Shown piece by piece: positions 11,021 through 20,395 of a stretch of DNA of 64,000 nucleotides. Position numbers and translations under genes: made by a program. Each line of letters begins with the position of its first letter. The stretch's first letter is position 1. Source of the stretch: Monarcha castaneiventris obscurior (lineage: Eukaryota > Chordata > Aves > Passeriformes > Monarchidae); the NCBI GenBank assembly GCA_026261815.1, contig JAMPIT010000360.1, positions 48,871 through 112,870 on the forward strand, read 5' to 3'. The notes below the pieces were generated by a model. That model searched no databases. It was not told the DNA's origin and saw nothing but the letters and a program-made list of their open reading frames with translations.

Positions 11021-11114
11021 AAGATGTTGAACTGCAGCAGCTGCACTGCCAGGCTCTCACAAAGCCCCTCCATGGTGAACTTGGAGGTGGTGAAGATGTT
11101 GTTGAAAACCACCC
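11021..11114 (-). CDS. RDH8: RDH8-like exon 4 (active-site exon)
   Basis: CGCCAG acceptor, GTGAGT donor. It reads GVVFNNIFTTSKFTMEG, where RDH8 has the catalytic YxxxK. Lys is kept, Tyr is Phe. The remainder (ESLAVQLLQFNI) is well conserved and open. Confidence 0.85.
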
Positions 11115-11129
11115 CTGGCGGGGCACGGG

Positions 11130-11762
11130 GGGGGACGGGGGCCCCCCAAAATATTTGGGGGATACAGGAGGGTTTTGGGGTCTCGATCCCCCCCAAAATT
11201 TGGGATCTGGAAGGGTTTGGGGGCTCCCAGGGGGATCTGGGGAGATGTTCCGGGGACCCTGAGAGGATTTGGAGGCCCCTGTGAGGATTTTGGGGTCCCG
11301 GGGCTTATTTTGGGCTCCCTGGCAGTATTTTGGAGTCCTGGGGTTGGGATTTGGGGTTCCGGGGGAATATTTGGGAATCCCAGGGAGATTTTTGGGTTCC
11401 CGGAGGAGAATTTTGGGGTCCTGGGCAGGTCTCATTGTTCCCCGGGGGAATTTTGGGGTCCCAGGGGGAATTTTGGGGTCCCAGAGCAGAATTTTGGGTT
11501 TCTGGAGGGAATTTTGGGGTCCCTGTAAGGACGCAGTGGTCCCTGGGGGAATTTTGGGATCCTGGGGGAGAATTTGGGTTCCCTGGGGATATTTTGGGGT
11601 CCCGGCGGGTATTTTGGGGTCCCTGTGAGTATTTTGCGTTCCCTGGGGATATTTTGGGGTGCTGGGTGTGGGATTTGGGGCTTTTGTAAGACCTCCGTGT
11701 TCCCTGGGGGAATTCTAGGTTCCCGGGAAATATTTTGGGGTGCCGGGGTGGGGATTTGGGGT
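11130..11762 (-). repeat. GC-rich intronic minisatellite
   Basis: About 29-base units of the form GGGGGAATTTTGGGGTCCC fill intron 3 between the two RDH8-like exons. They leave several frames open, which explains long spurious ORFs here. Confidence 0.8.
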
Positions 11763-11767
11763 TTCAC

Positions 11768-11927
11768 CCTGCAGCCCCATGATGCTGCTGACCACCACGA
11801 TGTGGCCGCTGCGGAGCCGCTTCATTTGGGGCAGCAGGGCTTGGGCCAGGCGCAGTACCCCAGAAATGTTGGGCACTCTCCGTGGCGCTCTCCAGGGGCC
11901 CCACCAGCCCCACACCCACGTTGTTCA
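11768..11927 (-). CDS. RDH8: RDH8-like exon 3 (frame-shifted)
   Basis: CAG acceptor; GTGAAA donor. The exon starts VNNVGVGLVGPLE (the NNAG motif with Ala to Val) and ends QMKRLRSGHIVVVSSIMGLQ, but the two halves lie in different frames because about 17 bases are missing between them. A decayed second copy of its first bases (VNHAGVG) is at about 12095-12130. Confidence 0.8.
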
Positions 11928-11934
11928 CTGGGGG

Positions 11935-12850
11935 GGCGGGGGAGGGGGGGGTGAAGGAAACCCCAAAAAAACCCTGAAATCCCCCCCAAAATCCGCTTAT
12001 GGGGCTCAGAGATAACGCAAATCCCACAAAATACCATAAAATCCGCACAAACCCCCACAAAATCCGCCCCAAATCCACCCCAGGAACATCCCAAAATCTC
12101 TCCCCCAGCCCCCACCCCCGCGTGGTTCACTGTGGGGGGCGTGCAGAGAGGTCAAAAAAAACCCCCAGAAAACCCTGAAATCCACCCCAAAATCCACCCA
12201 TGGGGCTCAGAGATCCCCCAAATCCCCCCATCGGACCTCACCCATCACTGGGGGGGTCCCCAAACCCCCCCCAAACGCCCCCTGGGACCCCCAGTTCCCT
12301 GAGGGACGACTGGGGGGGGTCCCAGAACATCCCCAAAACTGCCCCAAAATACCTGCCTTAAAATACCCCAATCCAGCCCCAAATCTTCCAAACCGCCCCG
12401 AACCCATCCCGAAAATGCCCAAAAACCCCCAAACCCACCCCCAAACTCCCCAAAGCCCCGCAACCCCCGCCAAAATCGCCCCAACCCCCTCAAACCCACC
12501 CCAAAACTGCCTCAACATCCTCCAAAACGCCCCCAAGCCCCCCAAAGCCCCTCCAACCCATCCCCAAACACCCCAAACCCCCCCAAAACGGCTCCAGAAC
12601 GGCCCCAAAGCCTCCCCAAAAATGCCCCTAAACCTTCCCCAAAAAAGCTCCAAACCTGCCCCGAAAAGCCCCCAAATCCCCCAAAACCACCCCAAAACTG
12701 CCTCAAACCGTCACAAAACCACCCCAAAAATGCCCCCAAATCCCCCAAACTGCCTCCAAACCCGTCCCAAAAAGCCCCAAACCTGCCCTGAAACCACCCC
12801 AAAACCCCGACAACCCGTCCCAAAACCCCCCGAATATCCCCCAAACCCTT
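11935..12850 (-). repeat. CCCCAAAA-type minisatellite, intron 2
   Basis: Irregular CCCCAAAACCCCC units on the plus strand (GGGGTTTTGGGG on minus). They include two decayed repeats of the exon 3 start region (near 12130 and 12240). No gene. Confidence 0.8.
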
Positions 12851-12853
12851 CAC

Positions 12854-13003
12854 CCACGACGTCCACGCGCCCCTCCGGGACCCCCCCGGCACTCGGCCAC
12901 GGAGCTGTCGCTGGTGACATCGAGCCGGAGGATGCGCAGGGTGGCCCCGAGGGACACCCCGGGATTGTCCCCCGCCGCGACAGGTCCCACATGGTGGCCA
13001 GGA
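12854..13003 (-). CDS. RDH8: RDH8-like exon 2 (two frame breaks)
   Basis: Starts VLATMWDLS after a CGCAG acceptor, continues TLRILRLDVTSDSSVAEC in another frame and ends EGRVDVV in a third, before a GTGAAG donor. One break is an extra G in CGGGGGGG; the other is near GGGGGACAAT. The first ~32 bases are repeated at about 13080-13110. Confidence 0.75.
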
Positions 13004-13019
13004 CTGCGACCCCTAAAAC

Positions 13020-13366
13020 ACATCAGGGACCCCAAAAATCCGAGAGGGGTCCCCAAAATCCCATCAGGAATCCCCTGGGACAGGTCCCACATGGTGGCCA
13101 GGACTGCGACTCCAAAAACACGTCAGGGACCTCAAAACATGTCAGAGACCCCCAAAACCTATCAGGGACCCATTCCCCTCCCGTGCTGGGGACAATCCCG
13201 GGGTGTCCTGCGTACCCCTCCCGCGTTGGGGACAGTCCTGGAGTGTCCCCCCTCCCGGGCTGTCCCATGTCCCCTCCCGCCTTGGGGATATTTGGGGACA
13301 TCCCCCTCACCCTCCCGCGTTGGGGACAATCCCGGGGTGTCCCCTCCTGCCTTGGGGACATTTGGG
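13020..13366 (-). repeat. Intron 1 minisatellite (GGGGACAATCCCGGGGTGTCC type)
   Basis: Units with TTGGGGACA and CCCGGGGTGTCCCCTCC repeat about every 55-65 bases. The same family recurs at 14231-14290, 15870-15945 and 28100-28365, always beside RDH8-like exon 1 copies. Confidence 0.8.
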
Positions 13367-14230
13367 TGATGCCCGAAAGATGGCTGGAAATAAATCCCCA
13401 TAGACCGATGTCTATAGAGCAGGTATTTGTTTATTGCAGCGCTGGTGGTGAGGGGGATTTCTCCTCCTGACTCACCCGCCTTTGTCAAGTGCTGTGGTTT
13501 ATTGATACAGTAAATTTTGCTTAATGTTGCTGTGTCATTACAGCATCATCACATACATGCCAGAACTAATTTACATAGCAGGATCTCGTGGTTATTAGAT
13601 AATTCTTTGCACTGCGCATGCACTTCCCCAATTCAGGGGTCTTTGGTGGTCTTTGATGAAGGCTTCTGAAGTCTTCTTTGCACTTGAACTTTTTAACTTT
13701 GTCTTCGAGGCATGCGCAGTTGTGATGCCCTTCAGTTTGTCCGGTCTTAACCGGCCTAAATACTTTGTTTTGTGGCTAAATGGCTTCTGCTTGCCAGTTT
13801 CTCATTAGTACTACACTTACTTCTCTCTAAAGCTATACACCTGGTAAGTTTTTATCTCTTTTCTTTTTCTCTACTCTGCATATAAGCAATTAGTTAACTA
13901 TATACTAGCCATTACATTGTATAAGAAGTTATTCATATTAGATTATATGGATATCAAAAGTTATGATTCAGGTTATAAGCATCAGGTTATAGGTATAGAA
14001 GTTATGATTCAGGCTACATAAGTAAAAGCTATGATTAGGCTATATAAGTATAGAAGGTTATGCTTCAGGTTATATTAATATTCTTCAAGTTATATTGATA
14101 AAAGTAATGATTTGGGTTATATTGATAAAAGTCATGATTTGAGTTATATTGATATTAAGGTTACATAGATATCTTATATCTCAAGCTATGTAAGCACTTT
14201 ATTGTTGTGACCTGAGTTATATAGACATCA
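13367..14230 (-). mobile_element. Solo LTR with 4-bp target duplication
   Basis: Starts TGATGCCC, ends GACATCA and is flanked by TGGG on both sides (13363-13366, 14231-14234). Excision restores TTGGGGACATTTGGGGACAA, a normal unit of the surrounding minisatellite. An AT-rich internal array of ~30-base units (TTATGATTCAGGTTATA) fills 13930-14220. A 4-bp duplication fits class I (gamma-like) elements. The minus-strand AATAAA near 13430 suggests minus orientation. Confidence 0.8.
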
Positions 14231-14295
14231 TGGGGACAATCCTGGGGTGTCCCCTCCCACCTTGGGGACATTTGGGGACCCCCCCCTCATCTCAC

Positions 14296-14342
14296 CTCAC
14301 CGGGGGTCCCGTGCGAGCCGCAGGGCCACGGCCAGGCCGATG
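14296..14342 (-). pseudogene. Fragment of RDH8-like exon 1
   Basis: Encodes IGLAVALRLARDPR on the minus strand, a third copy of exon 1. It is cut by the retroviral insertion at 14341-14343 and lacks the normal exon end. Confidence 0.75.
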
Positions 14343-15482
14343 TGAATCGGGGAGGAGGGGGAAGCAGAGGTTAAATGATTTACTAAGAAGCTGTTTGTTA
14401 AAAACAATGCATACAACTTGCTCAACACTTATTGTGCCTACCAAAGTAGAATGAGAAGATACAAGACTACTGATAAAGGGAAGGAATCTTGACCGAAGAT
14501 CCTGTTTTCAAACCTAAAACTAACTTAAACCAGCCTTGAAGTTTGGACTTGGGCCAGGGACATAAAGAGCATGCGCAGGGAAGCAAGATGAAAAGTTCAG
14601 AAGGAGGAAGACTCTTTTACTTCATCTGAGGAAGACTCTTACTTCATCCCGGAGACCCCTGCCCACGACCACCAAACGACACTGGGCAAGCACAATGCAG
14701 ATGTAAACGACTTTTGGGCTCATTATAACACGAGGCGAGGCTAGGCAGGGCTAGGTAATGAATATGTATAGGTGTATTGGGAAACTTAATGAATATGGAG
14801 TTTGTAACCCGATTTATACCAAGCTGAATGTAGCTGTGGGCACGCATGACTTTGGAGGAATTATCCCCCATGCATCCCAGCTGGAATAAACATCCCTACT
14901 TTACTACTTATTCGAAGTAGTGGAGTCTTTCCTGCATATCAGGGTGTCTTCCTCTGTTCGCCGCGAAGTCTGCCGGCTGCACTGGAGGCTCCGCGTCGGA
15001 CGACCTCAGCCCTGGGACAGGCAGCCACCCCGCGGCTCAGGAATAATCCCCCTCCCACTTTCCAGAGTCCGTGCTGCAGCAAAAATCCCCCCCCTTCTCA
15101 CTGGGAAAAGGGGGCAGAAGGCCGAGAGGGGGGGCAGGGGCGGCCGTCCCCAGCCCCACGGGCGGCGCGGCCGGACGGGGGCCACCCCTCCATCCCTCCC
15201 ATCCCCGCACCGAGCTGGAAAGGGAGCCAGGGCCCCCCCGAACTTTGCCCCCCTCCTCACTGGGAGAAGGAGGGCAGAATGCAGGAGGGCAGGGACGCCC
15301 CAAACCCAGACCCATAGGCCGGGAAACGGGGGCCCACCCCTCCCTCACTCCCAGCCCTGCACCCACCTGAGCCAGGAAACTGCCTGAAAATCCCGCCTTC
15401 TCTCAGGGTTTAAATATGTAAATTTTAGAGAAGTGTTATTGGCTTAAAGGGCTGTCTGTCAATTTATGACCAACCCACGACA
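14341..15482. mobile_element. Composite retroviral insertion in RDH8-like intron 1
   Basis: An LTR-like part (about 14341-14938) carries AATAAA at about 14885 and ends CATATCA. It is followed by a GC-rich part (14940-15482) that matches 41593-42133 (shared GTTCGCCGCGAAGTCTGC start and CAACCCACGACA end). The insertion cuts RDH8-like exon 1 copy 3 on one side and the olfactomedin exon on the other. Confidence 0.65.
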
Positions 15483-15602
15483 GCGTGGCCTTCACCCGGC
15501 TGCCGGCGCTGGGTGTCATCGTGTCCCTCATCCAGGATCCGAAGCGCGAACCCGAGGCGCGGATGGTGATGGGATTGCTGTCCCCGGGCAGCTTCCCGCA
15601 GC
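15483..15602 (-). pseudogene. Olfactomedin-domain exon fragment (OLFM2-like)
   Basis: After a TTTTCCAG acceptor the minus strand encodes CGKLPGDSNPITIRASGSRF followed by GSWMRDTM, a close match to the start of the olfactomedin domain in noelin-type proteins (OLFM1/2/3). Homology stops at SRV, exactly at the retroviral end (15482). OLFM2 neighbours RDH8 in human 19p13.2, so OLFM2 is the likely source, but the paralog cannot be fixed from 40 residues. A shorter second copy is at 27877-27941. Confidence 0.75.
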
Positions 15603-15950
15603 CTGGAAAAGCGGGAAAAAATCCGTGAATTTGAGGAAAAACCAGGAATTTGGGGGAAAATCAGGAATTAGGGGAAAAAACGGGAATTTGGGGAAAAATC
15701 GGGAATTTGGGGTCATGGCGGGGTCAGGGCTTTGGGGTCGCCTTTGCGGCAGGGAAGCCCTGGGAGAGTCCCGGGAATGGGGAAGGGGAAATGGGATTGG
15801 GAATCGGATTTGGGAAAAGAAATGGGATTTTGGGGTTTTTTGGGGGGAACATTTGGTTACCCCCCCCCCACCCTCCTGCCTTGGGACATTTGGGGACAGT
15901 CCCGGGGTGTCCCTTCCTCACTTGGGGACACTTGAGGGACCCCCCCTCAC
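15603..15950 (-). repeat. Minisatellites between olfactomedin fragment and RDH8-like exon 1
   Basis: GGAATTTGGGGAAAAATC units (15630-15715), a unique stretch, then the GGGGACATTTGGGGACAG family. The whole block is repeated at 27942-28365. Confidence 0.75.
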
Positions 15951-16056
15951 CCAGGTAGCGGCGCCGGGGGTCCCACGCGAGCCGCACGGCCATGGCCAGG
16001 CCGATGCCCGAGGAGCAGCCGGTGACAAGGACCGTGCGTGCCGGGGGGGCGGCCAT
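15951..16056 (-). CDS. RDH8: RDH8-like exon 1
   Basis: ATG at 16056-16054; reads MAAPPARTVLVTGCSSGIG with the dinucleotide-binding TGxxxGIG motif, then AVRLAWDPRRRYL. Donor CTGG then GTGAGG, in the right phase for exon 2. This copy or that at 28366-28471 could serve exon 2. Confidence 0.85.
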
Positions 16057-16539
16057 GGCTGTCACCCTCCTGAGCAAAGGCTCTTAACGGGATCAGCGCT
16101 CACGTGGCACCGGGACCGGGATTAGGATCGGGGTCGGGATCGGGGTCAGCCACCCCCGGCACCGGGAGCGGGATTTGGGTTCGGAGTCAGGAGCAGGGTC
16201 AGGCGCCGCCGGGATTGGGATCGGGACCGCAACTGGGATCGGGGTCAGGATCGGGATCGGAATAAGGACCGGCGAGAGCCGCCCCCGGGAAGGGGGGAGA
16301 TCTGGGGACATTCTTGGGGACACCACAAAGTGTGGGGGGAACTCAGGGGGGCGGGCCCTTCTCCTGGGGACCCTAAATCCACCCCCTCCCCAGCCCAGGG
16401 GACTCTGGGGACCCCAAAACTTCCCCTCCCCGAGCAGCCAGACGGAGCTCCGAGCTCCGGGACCGGACATCGGACAGCCCCCGGACCGGGCTCCGAGCTC
16501 CGGGACCGGACACCGGACACCAACGCCAACAAATAAACG
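16057..16539. other. Spacer with GATCGGG minisatellite between RDH8-like exon 1 and ZNF promoter
   Basis: 16096-16290 is built of GGGATCGGGGTC/GGGATTAGGATC units; the rest is GC-rich unique sequence with a repeated CTCCGAGCTCCGGGACCGGACA block (16441-16520). The paralogous spacer is 28480-29080. Confidence 0.6.
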
Positions 16540-17000
16540 CGGTCCGGCCCTTATATTTGCATAACCCCGCCCAGAGGAAGAACAAACCACGGGGCAACCC
16601 CTGCCTATTTTCCATAACCACGCCCACACGAAACAGCGCGGAAGAGGCAACGCTATTTCCATAACCACGCCCACCAATCACCGCGCGGGATCGCTCCTGG
16701 ATTTGCATACCCCGCCCTCCCGTTGGCCACGCCCAGCACCGGCCGCAGCCGCCTCGGGTCCCTGTTTCCGCCCAGTTCCCTCCCAGTGCTCCCAGTAAGA
16801 GCCGTACTGGGAGGCATCGCGCTCCCAATTCCTTCCCGGTGCTCCCAGTATCGCTCCCGCTGCTCCCAGTGTAGCTCCCGCTGCTCCCAGTGTCGCTCCC
16901 GCTGCTCCCAGTATCGCTCCCGCTGCTCCCACTATCGCTCCTGATGCTCCCAGTATCACTCCCGCTGCTCCCAGTATCGCTGCCCGTGCCGCGCGGGGCG
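16540..17000. promoter_or_regulatory. Divergent promoter region: RDH8-like (minus) and ZNF gene 2 (plus)
   Basis: Two perfect octamers ATTTGCAT (16555-16562 and 16701-16708) each precede a CCCCGCCC GC box. A CCAAT (16674-16678), an inverted CCAAT-type TTGGCC (about 16722) and a GGGGCGGGGC box (about 16995) follow. The 21-bp ZNF minisatellite occupies 16822-16984. The block lies between two genes that start in opposite directions and is repeated at 29085-29577 with ATATGCAT in the second octamer. Promoter function is inferred. Confidence 0.6.
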
Positions 17001-17040
17001 GGGCCGCTTTGGGAACCCCCCAGGGCACAGCGCTGCTGCT

Positions 17041-17223
17041 TTGGGCTGTCGGAACCTGCCCGGGCCGGGGCGGGAGCGGAGGAGCAGCGGCAGGAAGAGG
17101 AGGAGCAGGCAAAGGAGCAGGAGGAAGAGGAGGAGCAGCAGCAGAAGCACGCGGTTCCCCCGGCCGCCCGCTGAGGCCGCAGCTGCCCCGGCTCCGGCAG
17201 CATCGCCCCCGCCGCATCCCGAG
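17041..17223 (+). other. ZNF gene 2 exon 1 (5' untranslated)
   Basis: Ends CCCGAG before GTGAGC, identical in all copies. The start of transcription is not visible; 17041 is approximate. Rich in GAGGAGCAG repeats. Confidence 0.55.
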
Positions 17224-17633
17224 GTGAGCGGGGAGGGGGAGCTCGGCCCAAATGCATGGGGGCTCTCCGGGAGGGTTTTTTGCGGGGCCGGCGATGTTTG
17301 GAGCTGGCAGGAGCCCAAAGGCGAGCCGCAAATGCCCCCGGCGGGAGGGGGGCTCTTGGGGCGATCTCGGATTTGGGGATCCCTGACAGAGGCGGGGGGG
17401 AAGGCGGGAGCCCCGGAGCGGGGAGAGCGGCGGGGGGCGATCCCGGAGCCGGGGGAGCCCCGGCAGCCTGGAGGGGTGGGGGAGGCTGGAGATGAGCGGG
17501 GTCCGGGCCCCGCCGAGGCTGAAAGGGCCGGCGACTGCTCGAGCTGGGCTCGGGCAGCGGGAGCATCAAAGCCAAGGCGCTGCGGCCTTGTTTTCCCCCA
17601 GAGCAGGATTTCCCATTGCCTAGCCCTGGGCGC

Positions 17634-19045
17634 ATGGAGGAGGAGGCCGCGAGGAAGAGGAAGATGGCCCGGGAGCCGCAGGCAGGTGAGCAGGAAGTCA
17701 GCGGCCCTTTCCCCTGTGTCGTGCTCCGTGTCCCAGCCCAGCATCGCCCCCGGCTGCAGGACAAGCCCGCTGCCGACGCCGTCCTGCCGGGGCCGGACTG
17801 GGGGGATCTCCTTGCCCTTGGCTGTGGCACGGAGGCAAATGCCATCCTCTCCTTGTCCTTCCTGCCCCAGACAAGGAGCTGAGCACGGAGCCCAGGGAGG
17901 ACAAATCCCCGCGGCAGAACCCGGTGGCAGAGGCCGTTCTGAGCGGCTCCACGGCGCAGGAATGCAACGGGGAGGAAAAGGCCCGGAGATCCCGCACGAG
18001 GAGGGGCTGCAAAGGCAGCCCAAGGAGCTCCAAGGAGGAAGGGCCCTCGCTGGGCCGGGAAGGCGGCTGGAGATGCGGCCGGAGCTCGGAGCTGGGGGTC
18101 CATGAGCAGCTTCACGATGGGGAGAAGCCCCACCAGTGCTCGGAATGTGGGAAGAGCTTCAGCCGCAGCTCCAGTCTTGTCCGCCACAGGAGAATCCACA
18201 TGGGGGAACGGCCCTACGAGTGTGGGGAGTGTGGGAAGAGCTTCAGCTCTAGATCCCTCCTGATGGTCCACCAGAAAAGCCACATTGGGGAGAGGCCCTA
18301 CGAGTGTGGGGATTGTGGGAAGAGGTTTCAGACCAGCTCCGATCTCCTCCTGCACCAGCACATTCACACGGATGACAGGCCTTTCTGTTGCCCCAACTGT
18401 GGGAAGGGCTTCAAGCACAGCTCCAACCTCATCAGGCACCGGCGCATCCACACCGGGGAGAGGCCCTATGAGTGTGGGGAGTGTGGGAAGAGGTTTCGGA
18501 CCAGCTTCGTTCTCCTCCAGCACCAGCGCGTTCACACGGATGAGAGGCCCTTCCGCTGCCCCGACTGCAGGAAGGGCTTCAAGCAGAACTCCCACCTCAT
18601 TGCCCACCACCGCATCCACACTGGGGAGAGGCCCTACAAGTGTGGGGAGTGTGGGCAGAGCTTCCGGGAAAGAGGCGGCCTGATTGTCCACCAGAGGAGC
18701 CACACCGGGGAGAGGCCCTACAAGTGTGGGGATTGTGGGAAGAGGTTTCAGACCAGCTCCCATCTCCTCTTGCACCAGCGCGTTCACACGGATGAGAGGC
18801 CTTTCCGCTGCCCTGACTGTGGGAAGGGCTTCAAGCTTAACTCCACCCTCGTCACCCACCGGCGCATCCACACCGGGGAGAGGCCCTATGAGTGTGGGGA
18901 GTGTGGGAAGAGGTTTCGGAGCAGCTCCCATCTCCTCCGGCACTATCGGACACACACTGGGGAGAGGCCCTACGAGTGCCCCGAGTGTGGGAAGAGCTTC
19001 TCCAGGAGCTCTCACTTGACCCGACACAAACGGAGTCACCACTAA
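17634..19045 (+). CDS. C2H2 zinc-finger protein, 11 fingers (ZNF gene 2), two coding exons
   Basis: The most complete ZNF gene of the window. The ATG at 17634 lies in exon A (17602-17685, acceptor CCCCCAG, donor GTGAGC); exon B runs from 17871 (acceptor GCCCCAG) to the TAA at 19043-19045. The joined frame is 1227 bases, 408 residues. It starts [18 protein letters not shown], a basic motif that may serve nuclear import; about 80 charged residues without a KRAB, SCAN or BTB domain follow. Eleven C2H2 fingers (about residues 98-405) alternate TGERPY and TDERPF linkers. Contact residues (-1,2,3,6) are RSSR, SSLV, TSDL, HSNR, TFVQ, QSHA, EGGV, TSHL, LSTT, SSHR and RSHR. Expected to be a nuclear DNA-binding regulator; target unknown. 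The native 3' end is replaced by an LTR 71 bases past the stop. Confidence 0.9.
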
Positions 19046-19116
19046 GGGAAGTCCTGTGAGTGTCCCAAGTGCGGGAAGAGCTTCGTGCGCTGCTCCACCC
19101 CCATCCCCCGTGGGAG
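19046..19116 (+). other. ZNF gene 2 3' flank with fossil half finger
   Basis: Directly after the stop the frame continues as CPKCGKSF, the first half of one more finger, also present after the stops at 2183 and 24011. It is then cut by the LTR at 19117. Confidence 0.65.
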
Positions 19117-19551
19117 TGATGCCTTAAGTTTTAACTTTTATATTTTTCAAATCCTGTACTGCTTAGAGTGTAACTCTGAAGTTCCTTGTAGCCTGTAATT
19201 CCTGCTCTCTTGTACTAGGTAGACATAGCAAAGCCTTTTCAGGCTTTGCCTTCAAGGACATCCAGGCTGTTCTAGGCCCAAAATGTGTAAACCAAGGACT
19301 CTAAACGGGGGGAGTGCTGAGGGGAATTACATCATTAAACTGCGGCTTTAATTGGAGAATTAACCGTGATATGCAAATGAACCAAACCTATAAAAGTGTG
19401 AAGAACTCGTGACCTTTCATCCATCCTGGGGTCCATCTTGGCAGTAGCCTCTGGCTCCCCAGGGTGTGCCTTGAAGGCCCTTCAAATAAATACCTGCCTT
19501 ATTCCCTTATCCTGTCTAGTCTCTGTTTCTGGGAGGCCTCTTAAGGCATCA
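19117..19551 (+). mobile_element. Retroviral LTR in sense orientation downstream of ZNF gene 2
   Basis: Starts TGATGCCTTAAG and ends CTTAAGGCATCA, a perfect 12-base terminal inverted repeat. AATAAA at 19485-19490 gives plus orientation. A primer-binding-site-like TGGCACCACCACAAGGGA follows at about 19558, so this is a 5' LTR with leader rather than a solo LTR. Confidence 0.85.
19485..19490 (+). terminator. LTR polyadenylation signal AATAAA
   Basis: The first AATAAA on the plus strand after the ZNF gene 2 stop (440 bases downstream). The native family signal is not present after this gene. Confidence 0.55.
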
Positions 19552-20122
19552 GTTCTTTGGCACCACCACAAGGGACAATGAGGCTTCCGAAAGTCCTCTG
19601 GGACTTAGCAAGATCCAGCTCAGCTCCCCTCTCCCCTGCTGGCACCCAGAGGATGCAGTTGCTACAGTCCAGGAGGCAGAAGAGAAGCTCCAAAAGCCCA
19701 GGAAACTCCAGACCCAGCACAGAGGCACGTGAGTAACTGAATAAAGGTGGTATTCTGTTAGCACCTGGGTTGGTGTTAAGGGATCTCTTACAGTTTGTTT
19801 AAGGACTTGGAAGAGTCCGGGCGGGTTTCATTTGGTGTTTCCTCCTTTTGTTAGCTTCGCCGCTGGTGAGAGCTTGTCAGGGAACTCGTGTGAGTTCCAG
19901 GGAATTTAATTTTCCCTCCTTTGGTTTGTTGCTAGCTTGTGTCCACCCACCGCCCTTTGGCGCGCAGCGGCTTGGAGGCTTGGAACGTGCTTCCAGCCAC
20001 AGTTTGAATTCCCCAGGTTTTGGGCTCGAATCCTACTTTCTCTAGTTTTCTCTTTTTGCTTTACAGTGTTTTAGATCGCTTTGCTTTATTTTTGTGAATT
20101 TTCTGTTTGTTGGCATAAAGCC
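19552..20122 (+). other. Retroviral leader between LTR and gag
   Basis: Non-coding stretch between the LTR and the gag start, consistent with a 5' leader. No separate gene seen. Confidence 0.5.
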
Positions 20123-20290
20123 ATGGGCTGTAATTTTTCTTGTATGGAGAATGAAATACCGCAGGGCTGCCCTTTGAGGCATGTCCTGGGAAAATGGGGA
20201 AAGTTAACTGGTGGAGATTTGGCCCTTACAAAAGCGGAATTAATTCGACTTTCTACAGTGATCTGGCCAGTTTATAAGTTAGATAACTAG
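20123..20290 (+). pseudogene. Retroviral gag matrix fragment
   Basis: Fifty-five codons starting MGCNFSC (Gly-2, a myristoylation-type start) and ending WPVYKLDN before a stop. The pattern of a short basic region, then a GGD and a WPxYKL motif, is typical of matrix domains of avian endogenous retroviruses. The rest of gag and pol is missing. Confidence 0.65.
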
Positions 20291-20395
20291 CAAAGGTGGC
20301 CCCAGTTTGGCAGCCTAGATGAATAATTAATACTGAGTTTAATATCAAGCCTCCAAAACCATCACTGCTTCTTAGAAATTGAGTATGCTCGCCAG
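20291..20395. other. Unassigned retroviral flank
   Basis: AT-rich sequence between the gag relic and the next LTR. Nothing recognised. Confidence 0.3.

Larger units (their letters stand above)
9985..16056 (-). pseudogene. RDH8: RDH8-like retinol dehydrogenase (short-chain dehydrogenase), broken
   Basis: RDH8 is the photoreceptor all-trans-retinol dehydrogenase of the visual cycle. Five exons are recognisable on the minus strand: 16056-15951 (start, TGCSSGIG cofactor loop), 13003-12854, 11927-11768 (NNVG in place of NNAG), 11114-11021 (active site) and 10168-9985 (EPGPV and EFPGTDPE motifs). Splice sites and phases join correctly throughout. Faults: exon 2 has a frame break in its middle and an extra G in a G-run; exon 3 has lost about 17 bases; the catalytic YxxxK reads FTTSK, so the catalytic Tyr is Phe; the last exon is missing. 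Intron 1 holds an olfactomedin exon fragment and two retroviral insertions. The family assignment is firm; HSD17B1 is the nearest alternative but fits less well. Some indels could be assembly errors, the Phe is not. Confidence 0.8.

Noticed and set aside
12415..13470. 351-codon Pro/Lys/Asn-rich frame on the plus strand
   Set aside because: CCCCAAAA minisatellite antisense to the RDH8-like exon 2.
10142..16056. HSD17B1 as identity of the short-chain dehydrogenase
   Set aside because: The segments SSIMGLQG, LEPGPV and EFPGTDPE fit RDH8 better than HSD17B1.
16373..19042. 889-codon minus-strand open frame across ZNF gene 2
   Set aside because: Antisense shadow of the finger array, whose codon pattern leaves the opposite strand open.
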